Source of the DNA: Prostheceraeus crozeri
Lineage: Eukaryota > Platyhelminthes > Polycladida > Euryleptidae
Length of the DNA stretch: 64,000 nucleotides
NCBI GenBank assembly: GCA_907163375.1
Contig: CAJQUW010009249.1
Span: forward strand, 103,918-167,917
Direction: 5' to 3'
Part shown: one piece after another, positions 40,101 to 49,412 of the stretch
How positions within the stretch are numbered: the first letter of the stretch is position 1
Layout: each line of letters opens with the position of its first letter
Made by a program: the position numbers and the translations under genes
The notes under the pieces: generated by a model
Seen by the model: the letters and a program-made list of their open reading frames with translations, nothing else
Told to the model about the DNA's origin: nothing
The model's database searches: none

Positions 40101-43100
40101 CTTTCAATATCCGTGTAAAGTGATGTGACTGCTAGAATCTTTTCTTGGTCGGCGCTTCTAATTGATCAACGGTAGTTGACTGAGTAATTCGTATATAAAA
40201 CATTGAACCTTGAGTACATTTGACCTACTGTACAAACAAGCGCTTAATACTGTAGCTGTTCGTAAAGTTCATCATCTTTGTAAAAGTTCAATTGAAGCAC
40301 AACAACACGAAGATAACAGTGACGTAGGCAGGGGGAACGGTCGGAGCGGCGCTCTCCCCTTTGCTCAAGTAGTAAAGAAAAGGAGATTACAAGATTTTCT
40401 TATACTGCATAAAATGAGCACATATCTGAGCGAAGAGAAAATGTCAAAACTATAATTCAAACTTAATGTGTGGACTCATTATGAAATCAAACAACACTGA
40501 GTTACAAAGCTATCAGTCCAATACATCGTCACGATTCCTCCATTTCATTCAAGTCATAGGATGAAGGTCTTCCAAAGTCCAAACAGCTTATCATTTCCCG
40601 CTCCATCTCTCAACTGGAGCTGTTCTGGAGGCTCTCCAGTCCACTACATTCCTCGTTTGGAGACGCTCCGCTCCATTTGTCTAGATACTGAAACTAGTTG
40701 AACATTTCTGGAAACTCTCTTATCAGCTGCATTTGTCGATTGAAGGGCTTCGCTTATTGGCTGGTTATTGTGATATCATAAGGCAAACCGATGCGATGTC
40801 GATGTTTTGGCTTTTGACATCAACAAAGAAACTCTTACAGATGGTTGATGATATCAGATACTAAAAATATTCGTTGAATCTTTTGCAGCCTCTATCATGT
40901 TCTGCATTATTAAGCCTTTCGCTTCAAGAATGTTCCAGTATCTGACTTTTAGATGCATTACGGATATGCATAGACTACTAACGCATTACTGTGATTCACC
41001 CTCGGAACCTTGGTCAAAAGATAAATTTATCACACTTTCTTGAGATTTTGATTTTACCATGTAGTGATAATCATTCTTATTAATTGATTTTGTGAGACTT
41101 AAACCTTGTGTGAATGTGCTTGTTTAGTAAAGAACTGCAACATTTAACCCGGAAAGAAATGAATAAATATTGATCTGTCTGCACGCTATTTGTTAAAAAA
41201 TGATTGCGAGGTGAAGAGAAGTTTTTGATTATGTCAAGGACAACAAAGGTGTGATGAATTTGTCACATTTGATTTTGACTAGTACATGACTAGCACATTT
41301 CTAGAGCTTTAGTTATTGTTCAGACAACGGGTGACCAATGGTGCATTTTCTTGATCAGCTAGATAAAAAGTTTGTTGGAAATATAGTTGGATTGATTTAT
41401 GTTTTGTAATTTCTTTGATGCATTATGAAAATATGCATAGAATTATGAGATAAAATTGGCTTACACGATTTAAATTGAAACACAAAGAATATATATTTCA
41501 TTGAAGTCCATATTAAGATGAAAACATTGATAAATAGGGAAAATGAAGACATTTATTAAGGTGATAAATTCATCACTGTTTCGTAGTTCTAAAATGTACC
41601 AGACCTTGGTAGTTCGAGGGTTCAATACTCTAACCCCTGCCGATTCACCATAAAACACAGCAAAATTGGGCAAAAACTTGGGTCAAAACCCAAAACCCAA
41701 GCTCAAGTTTCAATAAATGAGAGAATCAAGTAAACAAAGTACATTCTTTGCATTTTGTGCTCACATAAAGATTCTTCTATATGCCAAAATTCTTGGTATT
41801 AGTGTCGTATTAGTGAGAAACGGTATATTCATTGCAATAACTGTAATTAGCAGTCTAAGTACTAAGTAAGCACGTACACGTATTACGTCATAAGGCTTTC
41901 CTTCAATTTAACCTATTGATGGACCTATACTGACTAATTGAAGATTTTTATTTAATGATGATTGAATCATACATTGGTCATGACAAAGTAATTGCTTTCA
42001 TCTTATCATTCAGAAATATAAACAGACTTAGTGACTGCGTAGTGAGTGCATGGTTAAAACATGTTTAGAATACAAAGTTGGAATGAATTCATTTTCAGAT
42101 AAATGTCGACTGTCGCAGACATAAGATAGCTGGTGGGAAGATATCTGTGAAGATATGGATGTAAAATATATGAAATATATAAAAATTCAATATGCACAAA
42201 TGCAACAAAATACATGTAAGCTTACTGCAAACAATATGTACGAACTTTCAATGCGCGGTTTTGTGAAGCCCAAAATGAAATAAGCTAATAACATCAAGAA
42301 TTTCTTATTTCAAATATTCTGTGAATTGAGTGGAATTTTGACAACAAAATCAGAACTTCATGCTCTTATCATGTAGCTCTCCTAAGATTCAAATCAAAAT
42401 ATTAATTTTTATGACTTGACTTGCATATGTGCAGCATTAATAGAAAACTCAAGTTTTGTATCAATTACCCAAAGTCGACCTAAAACCCAAGTTTCACCCA
42501 AAACCCAAGGTCCAACCTTGTACATAGATCTTCATATCACATTTTCTCGAATACAACTCGCAGGTTGAGTGATTTTTTACATTTTAATTGCGGCCTCATT
42601 TGAAGGCGGGTGGTGTGATAAAGTTTTGAGCTTGTGATTTGCTTCCCGATATTCTAGCAATTAAATGCAGACATTGTGTGATGAGTCGGATTACGAGGAG
42701 GAAGAAATCGAAGAGAAAAATAGAAACAGTGCCGTGTAACTTGAGACACAAGATTTTCAGGAAGTAGAATCAGTGGCCTATCTTAGGTGAAGATACAGGA
42801 AAACACCTGTTTGACTTTACCTATCATTTTATATCGATCTCTAGGAGCATTAGTTGAGGTATTATCTATTCTATCATTTCTAATCATTTTGATGAAAAAT
42901 GTACTCCCTTTTTAAGATAACAACGAAAATAGATTTCTTAATCAAGCAGCTTTTGATGTTTGAAAGGAAGACCGGGGCAATTAAAAGAACATGGTCTACT
43001 TGCATGTTATGTTGACTGTTTAGAACTCAAGAACTTATGGCTATGTCAACTGCTGAACATTGACAGACATTGTTAGACAATGACTTATAAAGACATGTAC

Positions 43101-46010
43101 ATGCAGTGGTTTTATAATAAAACTCGTAAAAGCATCTTAAGTGACAAATTTAGGTGCGGTACTCATATAGCGTAGCTTTATACTAATAGCTCAATACGTG
43201 TAACTGTAGCACACCGCAACGTATTGCAAGGGTGCATTGGAGCCTTTATAGAATCTCAATTGAAAGATTCTAATCGCCTATCACCTAAAATCCTAAAGAT
43301 GGCATTAGCTGCGATGTGAGTTGGGCTATAGATGCCTATAGCATTTGTTCAGATGTGAAGAAAGCGGCCAGCATCTCCCATCTATATGGCGTTAGTTTAG
43401 ATATGAAAGGGGTACCCAGCAACACCTCTAATATCCTTTACATAACGTTGTCTCAGAAGAAGACTTTTATTCACGATTTCAAATATTTCAGATATAGAAA
43501 GGACACCACCAGCATCTACTACAGTTCTTTTTATTTCGTTAGTTCAGATGTAAAGAAGCGCTCATGTCCTATGATTTTCTCTAGTATCAGCTCTGACAAA
43601 AGAGCTGTTGCATCCTCTTCATTTGTGAGAAGCGCTGCCAGCTTCGTCAAACCCTCAAAGATTGGGCAGGGATGACATCCACCTTCGCCCCTCATAGGAT
43701 GATTCGATTCAGCACATAATTCTTTTGAGGAATTACTGTGCACAGATCAAATACAACTTAGCAGGGCCTATGGATAACGGAGTATGCGCATAAGGATTGA
43801 GTGAAATTCTGGGATTGTCAAAACATTTCCACTTGAGTATATTTAAAGGGAGACAGGCCCTGCCGTCTGGCATCGGCACCAAAGCCTATATTTTCCTTAG
43901 CTCCAACGCTCCCCCTTTGAAAATCCTACCTACGTCCCTGGAACATAATCGCATCATAGTTAACCCAATCCGATATGCACAACTGACATTATTTTTGGAA
44001 AATGAAGTCTCTAATTCAAAATATGACGTTTGGTTGTATACCCAATATATACTGCATGTGTTTGACATTCTTCTAGTGTTTTGTAACTTTGGCCTGACGA
44101 CGTGTACCTGATAAGGAACAAAAGGCCGCCTATTATCTTAAGTCATTTTGTCTTCTTCGAATAAAACGTCGGATTCGAGAAGCACATGTCTGTATATGAA
44201 GTTCATTGTCTAATAAAGTTGTTTATCTGAATTCATGTATTGTAGCTTCACTACAGTTTTTATTTGGGAAAAAGTTTGGTTTGATTCATTTTCAATTTTT
44301 TCAATTATTCAAACTATTTGATAACATGCTCGCAGCCATATTTGCAGCATTACTTTTCAATTAGGAGATTTTTGCAATAAAATAAGCTCTTTTACTGATA
44401 TTTTATGAAGACTACATAATGCAGCCTGTCGGTCGAAGTACGTCGACAAATTTTGATGATCTATTGAGGATTAAAGAGACAATAATGTTGATCTTAGTGA
44501 TGACTATCTTTTCATGCACAGCTAAAACCGAAAAGAAAAACACACGCTGATCAGAATTCACGAAACACTACTTAAAGCGAAGAAAATAGAGGGGAAAGGA
44601 GACAGTGGGAAACCCACCACAGCTATGAGGTTAATGGTTTGTTTTATCAAAAATTATTATTTTATTTATATAAGTAAATAATGAGTACAAATAATAAGCA
44701 ATTTTCGCAACCATCTTTTAATTCATCTTGTTTTATAGTTCATTTTTGTGTTGGATTTCTATGGTTAGAATCTCATTGATCTATGCGGTTGTACTTCAGC
44801 TCACAAGTGAATTAGTTCAATTTTCCTAGGCATGATTTACTAAATTGAGTTGTATTCTTTATCTGAATAATGCTGTGAACCCATTTACATGTATATCTAC
44901 AAGTTGATTAAGATCATTGGTTCTGTGATTTTACTCACGAAGGAATATTCAGAATTGTTTTAATCAATCACACTGATACATATCACAGCTTTTATCAGTC
45001 CGAAATCTTTATGAAACGCAACTTACATCAATCAATAATTTTCACTGAAGCATTTTCAGTCGCAAATTGATAATTATGGACAAATGCAGCAAACATCATG
45101 CACAGATTGTATACATGTCGTGTGTTTGAAAACAACAGAAAAATTGTTCTTTTGTCTCTGTAAAAGTTCGATGATTTATCCCTATGAAAGAAATATCAGG
45201 CTCAACTGCTTACTGCCATTGAGTAATCAGTAGCACAGTCGTAGTGCAAACTTGTGTCTTGGATAATATTTTATGCAATAATGTGACCTGTTGACTAAGA
45301 AATGTTTTGACAACCTGAACAATGAGAAACAAAATCATTGAAAAACTAAATTTTGTAGGCAAAGTCTCCGCAGACAAGATCCTCCTTCACAGTACAATCT
45401 GAAAGACAATTCTATTCAGTCTTTTCATGAGGAGACTCCGTTTTTGAAAGATTTTCTTCTAACAAATGAATTGCAGAAAGAAAACATCAATAAGAGAAAC
45501 ATTAAATGGGAGCAGCAGCTGTGTCAATTCTCTGATGAAATTTCCTGAAAAATCATTCAATGAGCAGAGCGGAATCTTCAACTGAATGTCATTTTCCTTC
45601 CAAAACAACTTGTTTGCGTCAAATTCATTCATTTCTTCCTCTTTGCAGTTCCTTTTTATCTGTGGGACATGACGGGCGAAGGAAGGAACATAACAGCTTT
45701 CTTCGACTTCAAATTGCCGATTCCGCCGACGGTCGGCGAAGTCAGAAGAGCTGTGGCTGAGGCGTTCCAACGCCGTCCAGAGAGGACAGAGATTCAGCAA
45801 GCGACAGCCAAAGTCGGCGGGAATGTCTGGTTCAATGTGGCGGAGAAAGGAAGGAAGGAAGGTTTCTGGACTTCAGCCGATGGTAAAGAAGAAGTCAGCT
45901 GGGAGCAGGTGGAGGAGAAGGATAGGAAAGGTGAAGTCCTGGAGGACGACGACAAGACGATGATTCTTCCTCCAGGACGCTGTCTGGTCCTCGGCATCCT
46001 CTCCCGTTGA
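19128..46010 (+). CDS. Multi-ubiquitin-like, coiled-coil repeat protein (five-exon gene)
   Basis: Coding exons 19128-19143, 26022-26921, 33984-35405, 38918-38977 and 45649-46010 splice into 2760 bp, giving 919 residues and a stop. All four introns are phase 1 with GTAAGT or GTGAGT donors and pyrimidine-rich CAG acceptors (TTTCAG before 26022), so the exon set is self-consistent. Residues 7-84 resemble the SUMO/Rad60 SLD fold (FRFSPDTPLYKVLQAWQRHFG). Residues 94-156 are ubiquitin-like (LHFLYNGRALSRNKTLRQL). Residues 157-224 and 222-300 look like two more beta-grasp units. Residues 353-772 are 15 coiled-coil repeats of 28 residues. Residues 801-919 may be another beta-grasp. There is no C-terminal di-glycine, so it is not a conjugated modifier; a scaffold that self-associates through the coiled coil is the natural guess. 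I recognise no orthologue. Confidence 0.8.
19144..26021 (+). other. Host gene intron 1
   Basis: About 6.9 kb. Apart from the LINE fragment at 24585-25500 I see no gene or repeat I can name. An open frame of 140 codons at 21476-21898 has no recognisable domain. Confidence 0.6.
24585..25500 (-). mobile_element. LINE 3' fragment (C-terminal ORF2 region)
   Basis: Minus-strand pieces match the conserved C-terminal tail of many animal non-LTR retrotransposons in the right order: GEFGLLSFEYHFYKAAINYW (the usual GELG..PL....KYW motif), KLLKQLNLLYLWQNQ, RLIEHFRNEWLESAVKSQTS, then the Cys/His finger RICNLCDEQKVETIFHF with CECTLY after it. No reverse transcriptase core is present, so this is a 5'-truncated copy. 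It has at least two frame changes. It lies antisense in intron 1 of the host gene. Confidence 0.75.
26022..26921 (+). CDS. Host gene exon 2: four beta-grasp segments
   Basis: A 900-bp exon between acceptor CTTTCAG|AG and donor AAG|GTGAGT, entered and left in phase 1. It encodes residues 6-306. Four stretches in a row show the beta-grasp pattern of two strands, a helix and further strands: SWKIVIS..VLAVEL, NISIIING..ITAERK, KITVEMS..LKVTI and VTIGDQSYH..SLTLKAE. The last contains five cysteines (ICQGC, DCPLLN, IDCC). The open frame runs past the donor for another 26 codons, but that tail loses the pattern. Confidence 0.85.
29382..29949 (-). CDS. piggyBac transposase exon 3
   Basis: Starts after acceptor CTTCTTTTCAG and encodes SVILLASNVDENRGE, the PKVIDNYNKWMGGVDLVDQ motif with the third catalytic Asp, and the Cys-rich C-terminus, ending in a stop at 29382. 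Confidence 0.92.
29382..32034 (-). CDS. piggyBac transposase (three exons)
   Basis: Minus-strand exons 32034-30934, 30473-30394 and 29949-29382 splice to 582 codons and a stop, close to the usual size of about 590. Donors are GTAAGT at both introns; acceptors are TGTAG and TTTTCAG. The catalytic Asp residues appear as D255 (AIDEHMCKHKG), D332 (HADNFFTSPIL) and D442/D445 (MGGVDLVDQ). The small middle exon supplies the conserved MKRGDYQ..MACKWKDN stretch, which confirms the splicing. A Cys-rich C-terminal domain (VKCTSCDVSLC, then C and H) would bind the element ends. The enzyme cuts and pastes DNA at TTAA without footprint. The N-terminus is acidic, as is common in the family. No disabling change was seen. 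Confidence 0.92.
30394..30473 (-). CDS. piggyBac transposase exon 2 (80 bp)
   Basis: An 80-bp exon encoding NDKEMKRGDYQ and MACKWKDN, between acceptor CTGTAG and donor AATAA|GTAAGT. Its peptide fills exactly the gap expected between the flanking exons in piggyBac proteins. Confidence 0.88.
30934..32034 (-). CDS. piggyBac transposase exon 1
   Basis: 367 codons from ATG at 32034-32032 to the donor AAG|GTAAGT. It contains the acidic N-terminus, the SYWSVNEVCGN and SRFEEILQNIHFS region typical of the DDE_Tnp_1_7 domain, and the first two catalytic Asp residues. Confidence 0.92.
33984..35405 (+). CDS. Host gene exon 3: coiled-coil repeat array
   Basis: A 1422-bp exon between acceptor TTATTTCAG|AT and donor CAAA|GTAAGT, phase 1 at both ends. 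A 46-residue helical lead-in (DDLLKDLQRRHLKMLSEIKR) is followed by 15 repeats of 28 residues and KTLERQQ. With hydrophobic residues spaced 3-4-3-4, the repeat fits four heptads exactly, so the array should form one continuous rod of about 420 residues. Confidence 0.9.
34124..35383 (+). repeat. 15 x 84-bp coding tandem repeat
   Basis: Fifteen units of 84 bp, each starting RTVDRLQ or TRVDRLQ and ending near ENRKNLQ. Units 1-3 (34124-34375) and units 4-6 (34376-34627) are the same three-unit block copied, sharing the CGTTTGCAG variant in units 2 and 5 and the TRV start in units 3 and 6. Units 10-15 are more varied (ESKRK, ERKRK, KDLEEN), so the 5' part was homogenised most recently. No indel breaks the heptad register. 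Confidence 0.97.
35406..38917 (+). other. Host gene intron 3
   Basis: About 3.5 kb without a recognisable gene. From about 36180 to 36540 it is rich in short imperfect repeats (ACTACACCG, GGAAAGTGGA). At about 37585-37670 a stretch resembles one end of an old hAT element (CAATGGTTATCAAACTTTCT, then GGACCGCTAG), without a visible partner. Confidence 0.55.
38918..38977 (+). CDS. Host gene exon 4: short linker
   Basis: A 60-bp exon between acceptor TTTTTACAG|AC and donor ACCA|GTAAGT, phase 1 at both ends. It encodes KKEDFAVQHPPLPRPVAT, a proline-rich linker between the coiled coil and the C-terminal domain. It is short enough to be missed by ORF-based methods and is supported by its splice sites, matching phase and position. 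Confidence 0.7.
41661..42520 (-). mobile_element. hAT-like MITE, copy 4
   Basis: The reverse complement of copies 1-3. Its right edge reads GGTCCAACCTTG, the inverse of the family start CAAGGTTGGACC, and its left edge is CAAAATTGGGCAAAAACTTG. No matching target duplication is visible around it. It lies inside the larger hAT-like element and so is nested in an intron of the host gene. Confidence 0.8.
43316..43743. repeat. Internally repetitive stretch inside the hAT-like element
   Basis: Short units recur here: CAGATGT.AAGAA next to a (T/G)CGTTAGTT word and CAGCATCT. Open frames on both strands (119 codons +, 70 codons -) follow the repeats. I do not think it encodes a protein. Confidence 0.4.
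45649..46010 (+). CDS. Host gene exon 5: C-terminal domain
   Basis: Acceptor CTCTTTGCAG|TT leads into 119 codons and a TGA at 46008-46010. The sequence (NITAFFDFKLPIPPTVGEVR, an Ala-rich helix, then WFNVAEKGRKEGFWTS and the closing strand RCLVLGILS) fits a strand-strand-helix-strand fold and may be a further ubiquitin-like unit. The middle is highly charged. An antisense open frame over the same bases is a shadow. Confidence 0.8.
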
Positions 46011-46473
46011 GGAATGAAAACCTCCCAATTCTCATTCACTTGATTTCTTGATTGACGTCTTCCGGAATTCATTTACATTTCGTAAAGTATTGGTTTTACC
46101 GATTGCCTTTGATTATTGAAATAATTTCCTCATCTTTCATCCAATCAAAACAATCTCTGATTCCTGTATGTTTTCCATCGTGAATAATCTGCTGCTGAAT
46201 GCATTGAGAAAATCATTTTCCCAAAGAGAAATTTCCTTTCTGTTGTAGAGTTTATAGAAGTGTTCCATTCCTCTAAGGAAAAGGTCAGTCACTCGCATCT
46301 ACTTGCTTTCATAATTCAGTAGTACAAATGATGACGGTAAACAACCCGTGTGCTTCGAATTCTCTGCATCATCGTGACTCTATAATCCCGCATTCGTTAT
46401 TGTGATGTCTCCTGTGTTTCATCAATTGATGTGAACTGTGTCTCCTGTGTGTCAGTGCCTGTCTATTCATGTC

Positions 46474-46479
46474 ATTAAA
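46474..46479 (+). other. Polyadenylation signal ATTAAA of the host gene
   Basis: ATTAAA lies about 465 bp after the stop codon and is followed by a GT-rich stretch (GTTATTTGTGG). This implies a 3' UTR of roughly 480 bp. Confidence 0.5.
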
Positions 46480-46535
46480 GCGTTATTTGTGGACATCTGA
46501 TCGAGTTATTGCATCAACGTTTTCCATTTACACAC

Positions 46536-46660
46536 TAGCTGCTGGAAAGTGTTGGATATGCTGAAAACTGCTTATTCTCAAGTCCTGTGCAGCTGATTTA
46601 TATACAGAAATAAGCAAAAATAGATAATCGGAGGTTCAAATTCAGCGAACTAGAGTTTGC
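46536..46660. repeat. Dispersed repeat, uninterrupted copy
   Basis: GTGTTGGATATGCTGAAAA through ATACAGAAATAAGC to AAATTCAGCGAA recurs at 47347-48410, where it is split by a 940-bp element. This copy preserves the empty site, reading GCTTATTCTCAAGTCC. Confidence 0.8.
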
Positions 46661-46924
46661 AAGTCTTATATTTCAATATTTCTGTAATTATACGTTCATA
46701 ATTAGTGAAAACAAACAGAAAAATGCTAATAAGTTGAATCGTCAATAATCCCAAAACAAGACGTGATGAAATATGTGGTGCAGTTTCAAAGAGGTATTTC
46801 ATTTTATTGCCGTGATAGAATGCTGCACTCAAGAAATTAAGAAGAAAATTATTCTCAACCTTTGCCAAGTATTCTACACTTGCCTAAAGCTGCAAACTCC
46901 ATAAAAAGCAGCCTCTCCGGAGTA

Positions 46925-47010
46925 ATAGATAGTATGGCTGTGCGCTAGTCGCACCTGCGTGCACCGGTGCACCGGGCAAGATGACCCCTGCAACTAGCGG
47001 TGCACCGAAC
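46925..47010. other. GC-rich palindromic patch
   Basis: Starts TATGGCTGTGCGCTAGTCGC, similar in style to the GGCTGTGCG starts of some hAT-type MITEs, and contains the perfect palindrome GTGCACCGGTGCAC. No matching second end was found. Confidence 0.3.
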
Positions 47011-47376
47011 ATTTTATAAGTTACACTGACGGACTGAAGTGTATCCAAAATTTAGTTTCTTTTTCGTTCTAGTCTGATAGTTAATAAAGACTTCAAGATC
47101 TTGAAGGTAGGATCTCTATCTTCTGTTAAAAATGTTCAGAATTTAATGCCAATTTGATAAAGTACGAACAAAATTCAGCAAACTTATTAGGCTTCTTTCA
47201 ATTTCATTTTCCCAATGCTTGCAAGTGACTCTCATCATACTTAGCCGCAACCAGAAAATGGCAAAAAGTTGCATTGACTAAATTACTAAGTCAGTGGCAG
47301 ACGAAACGTCCGCGTTTTAATTATTTCTTTTGAAATACATGTGCAAAGTGTTGGACATGCTAAAAATTTCTTATTA

Positions 47377-48317
47377 GTCCGGCAGTCATCGAGTTTCTGC
47401 AGGGAACGAGGCCGAAATTGATAGAATGATGTGCACGTCCTTATGCCCACTGCGAATCTGCACGTCTGTCGAGTTCTGTTTAAAGAAAACACATTTTTAT
47501 CCAACGGGACGAAGATTACAGATTTTGGCAAAAATTGGCCAAAAGTTTGGCAAGAAAGTTTCTACGTTTCTAATGCTAAATCTGAAGTCATTATTTTTGA
47601 CATGGAATGTCGTCAGGTCATTTCCAATGATGTGCATGTATTATAATCATGCTTGTGATCGGCTGTATCCGAGAATGTGGTTCAATGTGGACTACATTCC
47701 TCAGAATGCTTGCGTTTGCCGACATTAGGAGGTTTTCAATTCATAGACAGGGGTACATGCCTAAATCCATTTTATATAACAACATTTTGGGCAATTTTTG
47801 TCTTTTCAACTTTGCAACTTCGTTTTCTTTGAAAATTTGATTTTATAGTCAAAATTTTCATGAAGGAAACTTTGTTAGATTGCTATGAATTCATCACGAC
47901 CGAAAAGAGAAGATCCCAAGGATCAAGATGAAAAAATGATGAAAATCGGTTCAGAACTAAGGATTTTACAGACGGAAGACACGTTTTTTGACAAATGCTG
48001 TTATATAAAATGAATTTACCCACATGAACATCATAGGAAATGACCAGAAGACTTTCCATGTGAAAAATTATGACTCTGGGCTTAGTACATTTCGTTTAAT
48101 CAGAGAAAACATAGAAAATCTCCTTTTTGACAAAAACTGCAATCTGCGTCCCATTGGATTAATATGTGTTCTCTTTGATCATGTCTGACAAGAGGAGGAA
48201 CTCACTAGAACTCGGCAGACGCGCAGATTCGTAGTAGGCATTGAGTGTACATCATTCCGTGGAATTCTCATTTTCGGTCTCGTTCCCTGCTGAAACTCGA
48301 CGCTCTGGCTGCCGGAA
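47377..48317. mobile_element. Long-inverted-repeat non-autonomous element
   Basis: The left arm (47378-47550) and right arm (48110-48316) are inverted copies of each other over about 170-200 bp with moderate divergence. Shared words include TCCGGCAG, CGAGTTTC, GCAGGGAACGAG, GAATGATGT and CGAATCTGC. It interrupts the second copy of a repeat whose intact version is at 46536-46660. The junctions suggest a short target duplication (TATT-like). The core encodes nothing recognisable. The long arms recall foldback or Mutator-like MITEs. Confidence 0.75.
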
Positions 48318-48479
48318 TATATTCTCAAGTCCTTTGTAGTTGATTAATATACAGAAATAAGCAAAAATAGATAATCGGAGGGTGAAATTCAGCGAATTGT
48401 AGATGTGTGTAGGACAAAGGACGAAATGTATGTGACCAATTAGTGTTATTGACATTGTATTTCGTTATTTGTAATGGTT

Positions 48480-49330
48480 TTGCCCCACCCCAATGTGCTG
48501 GTACCAGACTTGTAAGTGGACCGGGTAGCCCACGGGAGGCGGGCTTGGGCATGATATTTTGCAACTAACACGAGCCCGGGCCGCCCTGAAAATTCATCAC
48601 TTCCATTTAGCCAACTTTCAACGATCCATTAAATAATGGCTGCTTTCTCAAAACTGATGGTCATAGCCAGAACTAGTCGCGAGCAGTCAGAAAAGCATTT
48701 TTTGATTGAGTTAAAATTCAAGTCTGAATTCTGACGAATCAGGACATTTACATCACTTTGAGAGGGCACGGTTAGTAAAAATGAGATCGTGAAAGTAAAT
48801 TGAGGCGCGAATTGAGAAATCGAAAATCCTTGGAATAAATTGAGTTCGTGAGACCAGTGTGAAAAACATTTCAATGTGACGAATGTTTTTGATGCTACGT
48901 AATAAAGTAGACAGTTGAAGTTCACGTGTGTTCTCTAATTCTGCTGAATTACGTTTCCTTGACCAGTCGTGTGAGACAAAGGGAGACGAATATCTCCTTG
49001 TCAATCTCCGGCTAGTTGATGTTCGACTTTTCTGAAAACCAGGCGAATGAGGAATCCAACTCTAAATTACGGATCATTTTTTCAGAGTTTATGACTTGAT
49101 CTTGTGCAGGCGCAAATTCATAGATCAAAAGTCAGATATTCATGAAATTAATCATGATGGTATAACAAATACAGTATTATAAAGGCTTTTGTATGATATA
49201 TGACGAAAACATTGACTACGGGCCGAGCAGGTCGAGATGGGCGGGCCGGGCAGGGCCTGGGTCTGAACATTTCCGATGCAGAGGGCCTGGGCCGGGCTTT
49301 GTCTGAACGGGCCCGGTCATTTACAAGTTT
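48480..49330. other. Two GC-rich patches around ordinary AT-rich DNA
   Basis: 48515-48590 and 49215-49320 are built of GGGCC/CCGGG words, resembling the ends of hAT-type elements (for example, CAGGGCGGCCCGGGCTCG read inverted at 48588). I could not align the two patches as one inverted pair, so no element is claimed. Confidence 0.35.
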
Positions 49331-49412
49331 GGTTGGGACCCATGGAGAGAAAAAATATAAATAAATAAATGTAATAATATAATGTAATAATGTAACAAGA
49401 TGCATAATTATG

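Larger units (their letters stand above)
40317..43940. mobile_element. Large hAT-like element without recognised transposase
   Basis: The left end reads CAGTGACGTAGGCAGG and the right end, inverted, CAGGGACGTAGGTAGG. The flanking 8-mers GAAGATAA (40309-40316) and GAACATAA (43941-43948) differ by one base. CAGGGA-type ends with an 8-bp duplication are typical of the hAT superfamily. The subterminal parts are GC-rich on both sides (GGAGCG words). The 3.6-kb interior contains no hAT transposase that I can recognise, but it does hold a MITE copy (41661-42520), so it is a non-autonomous or gutted element. Confidence 0.6.
38978..45648 (+). other. Host gene intron 4
   Basis: About 6.7 kb, more than half of it the hAT-like element at 40317-43940. 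The flanking parts hold no gene that I can support. Confidence 0.55.

Noticed and set aside
41595-41640. GGTTCAATACTCTAACCC as a tRNA B box
   Set aside because: The loop is too long for a T arm and there is no matching A box or cloverleaf.
43440-43690. Minus-strand peptide with a faint resemblance to the N-terminus of UFL1 (ELILEKIIGHERFFTSEL)
   Set aside because: The match is patchy and requires a frame change, and the DNA is internally repetitive within a transposon, so chance similarity is likelier.
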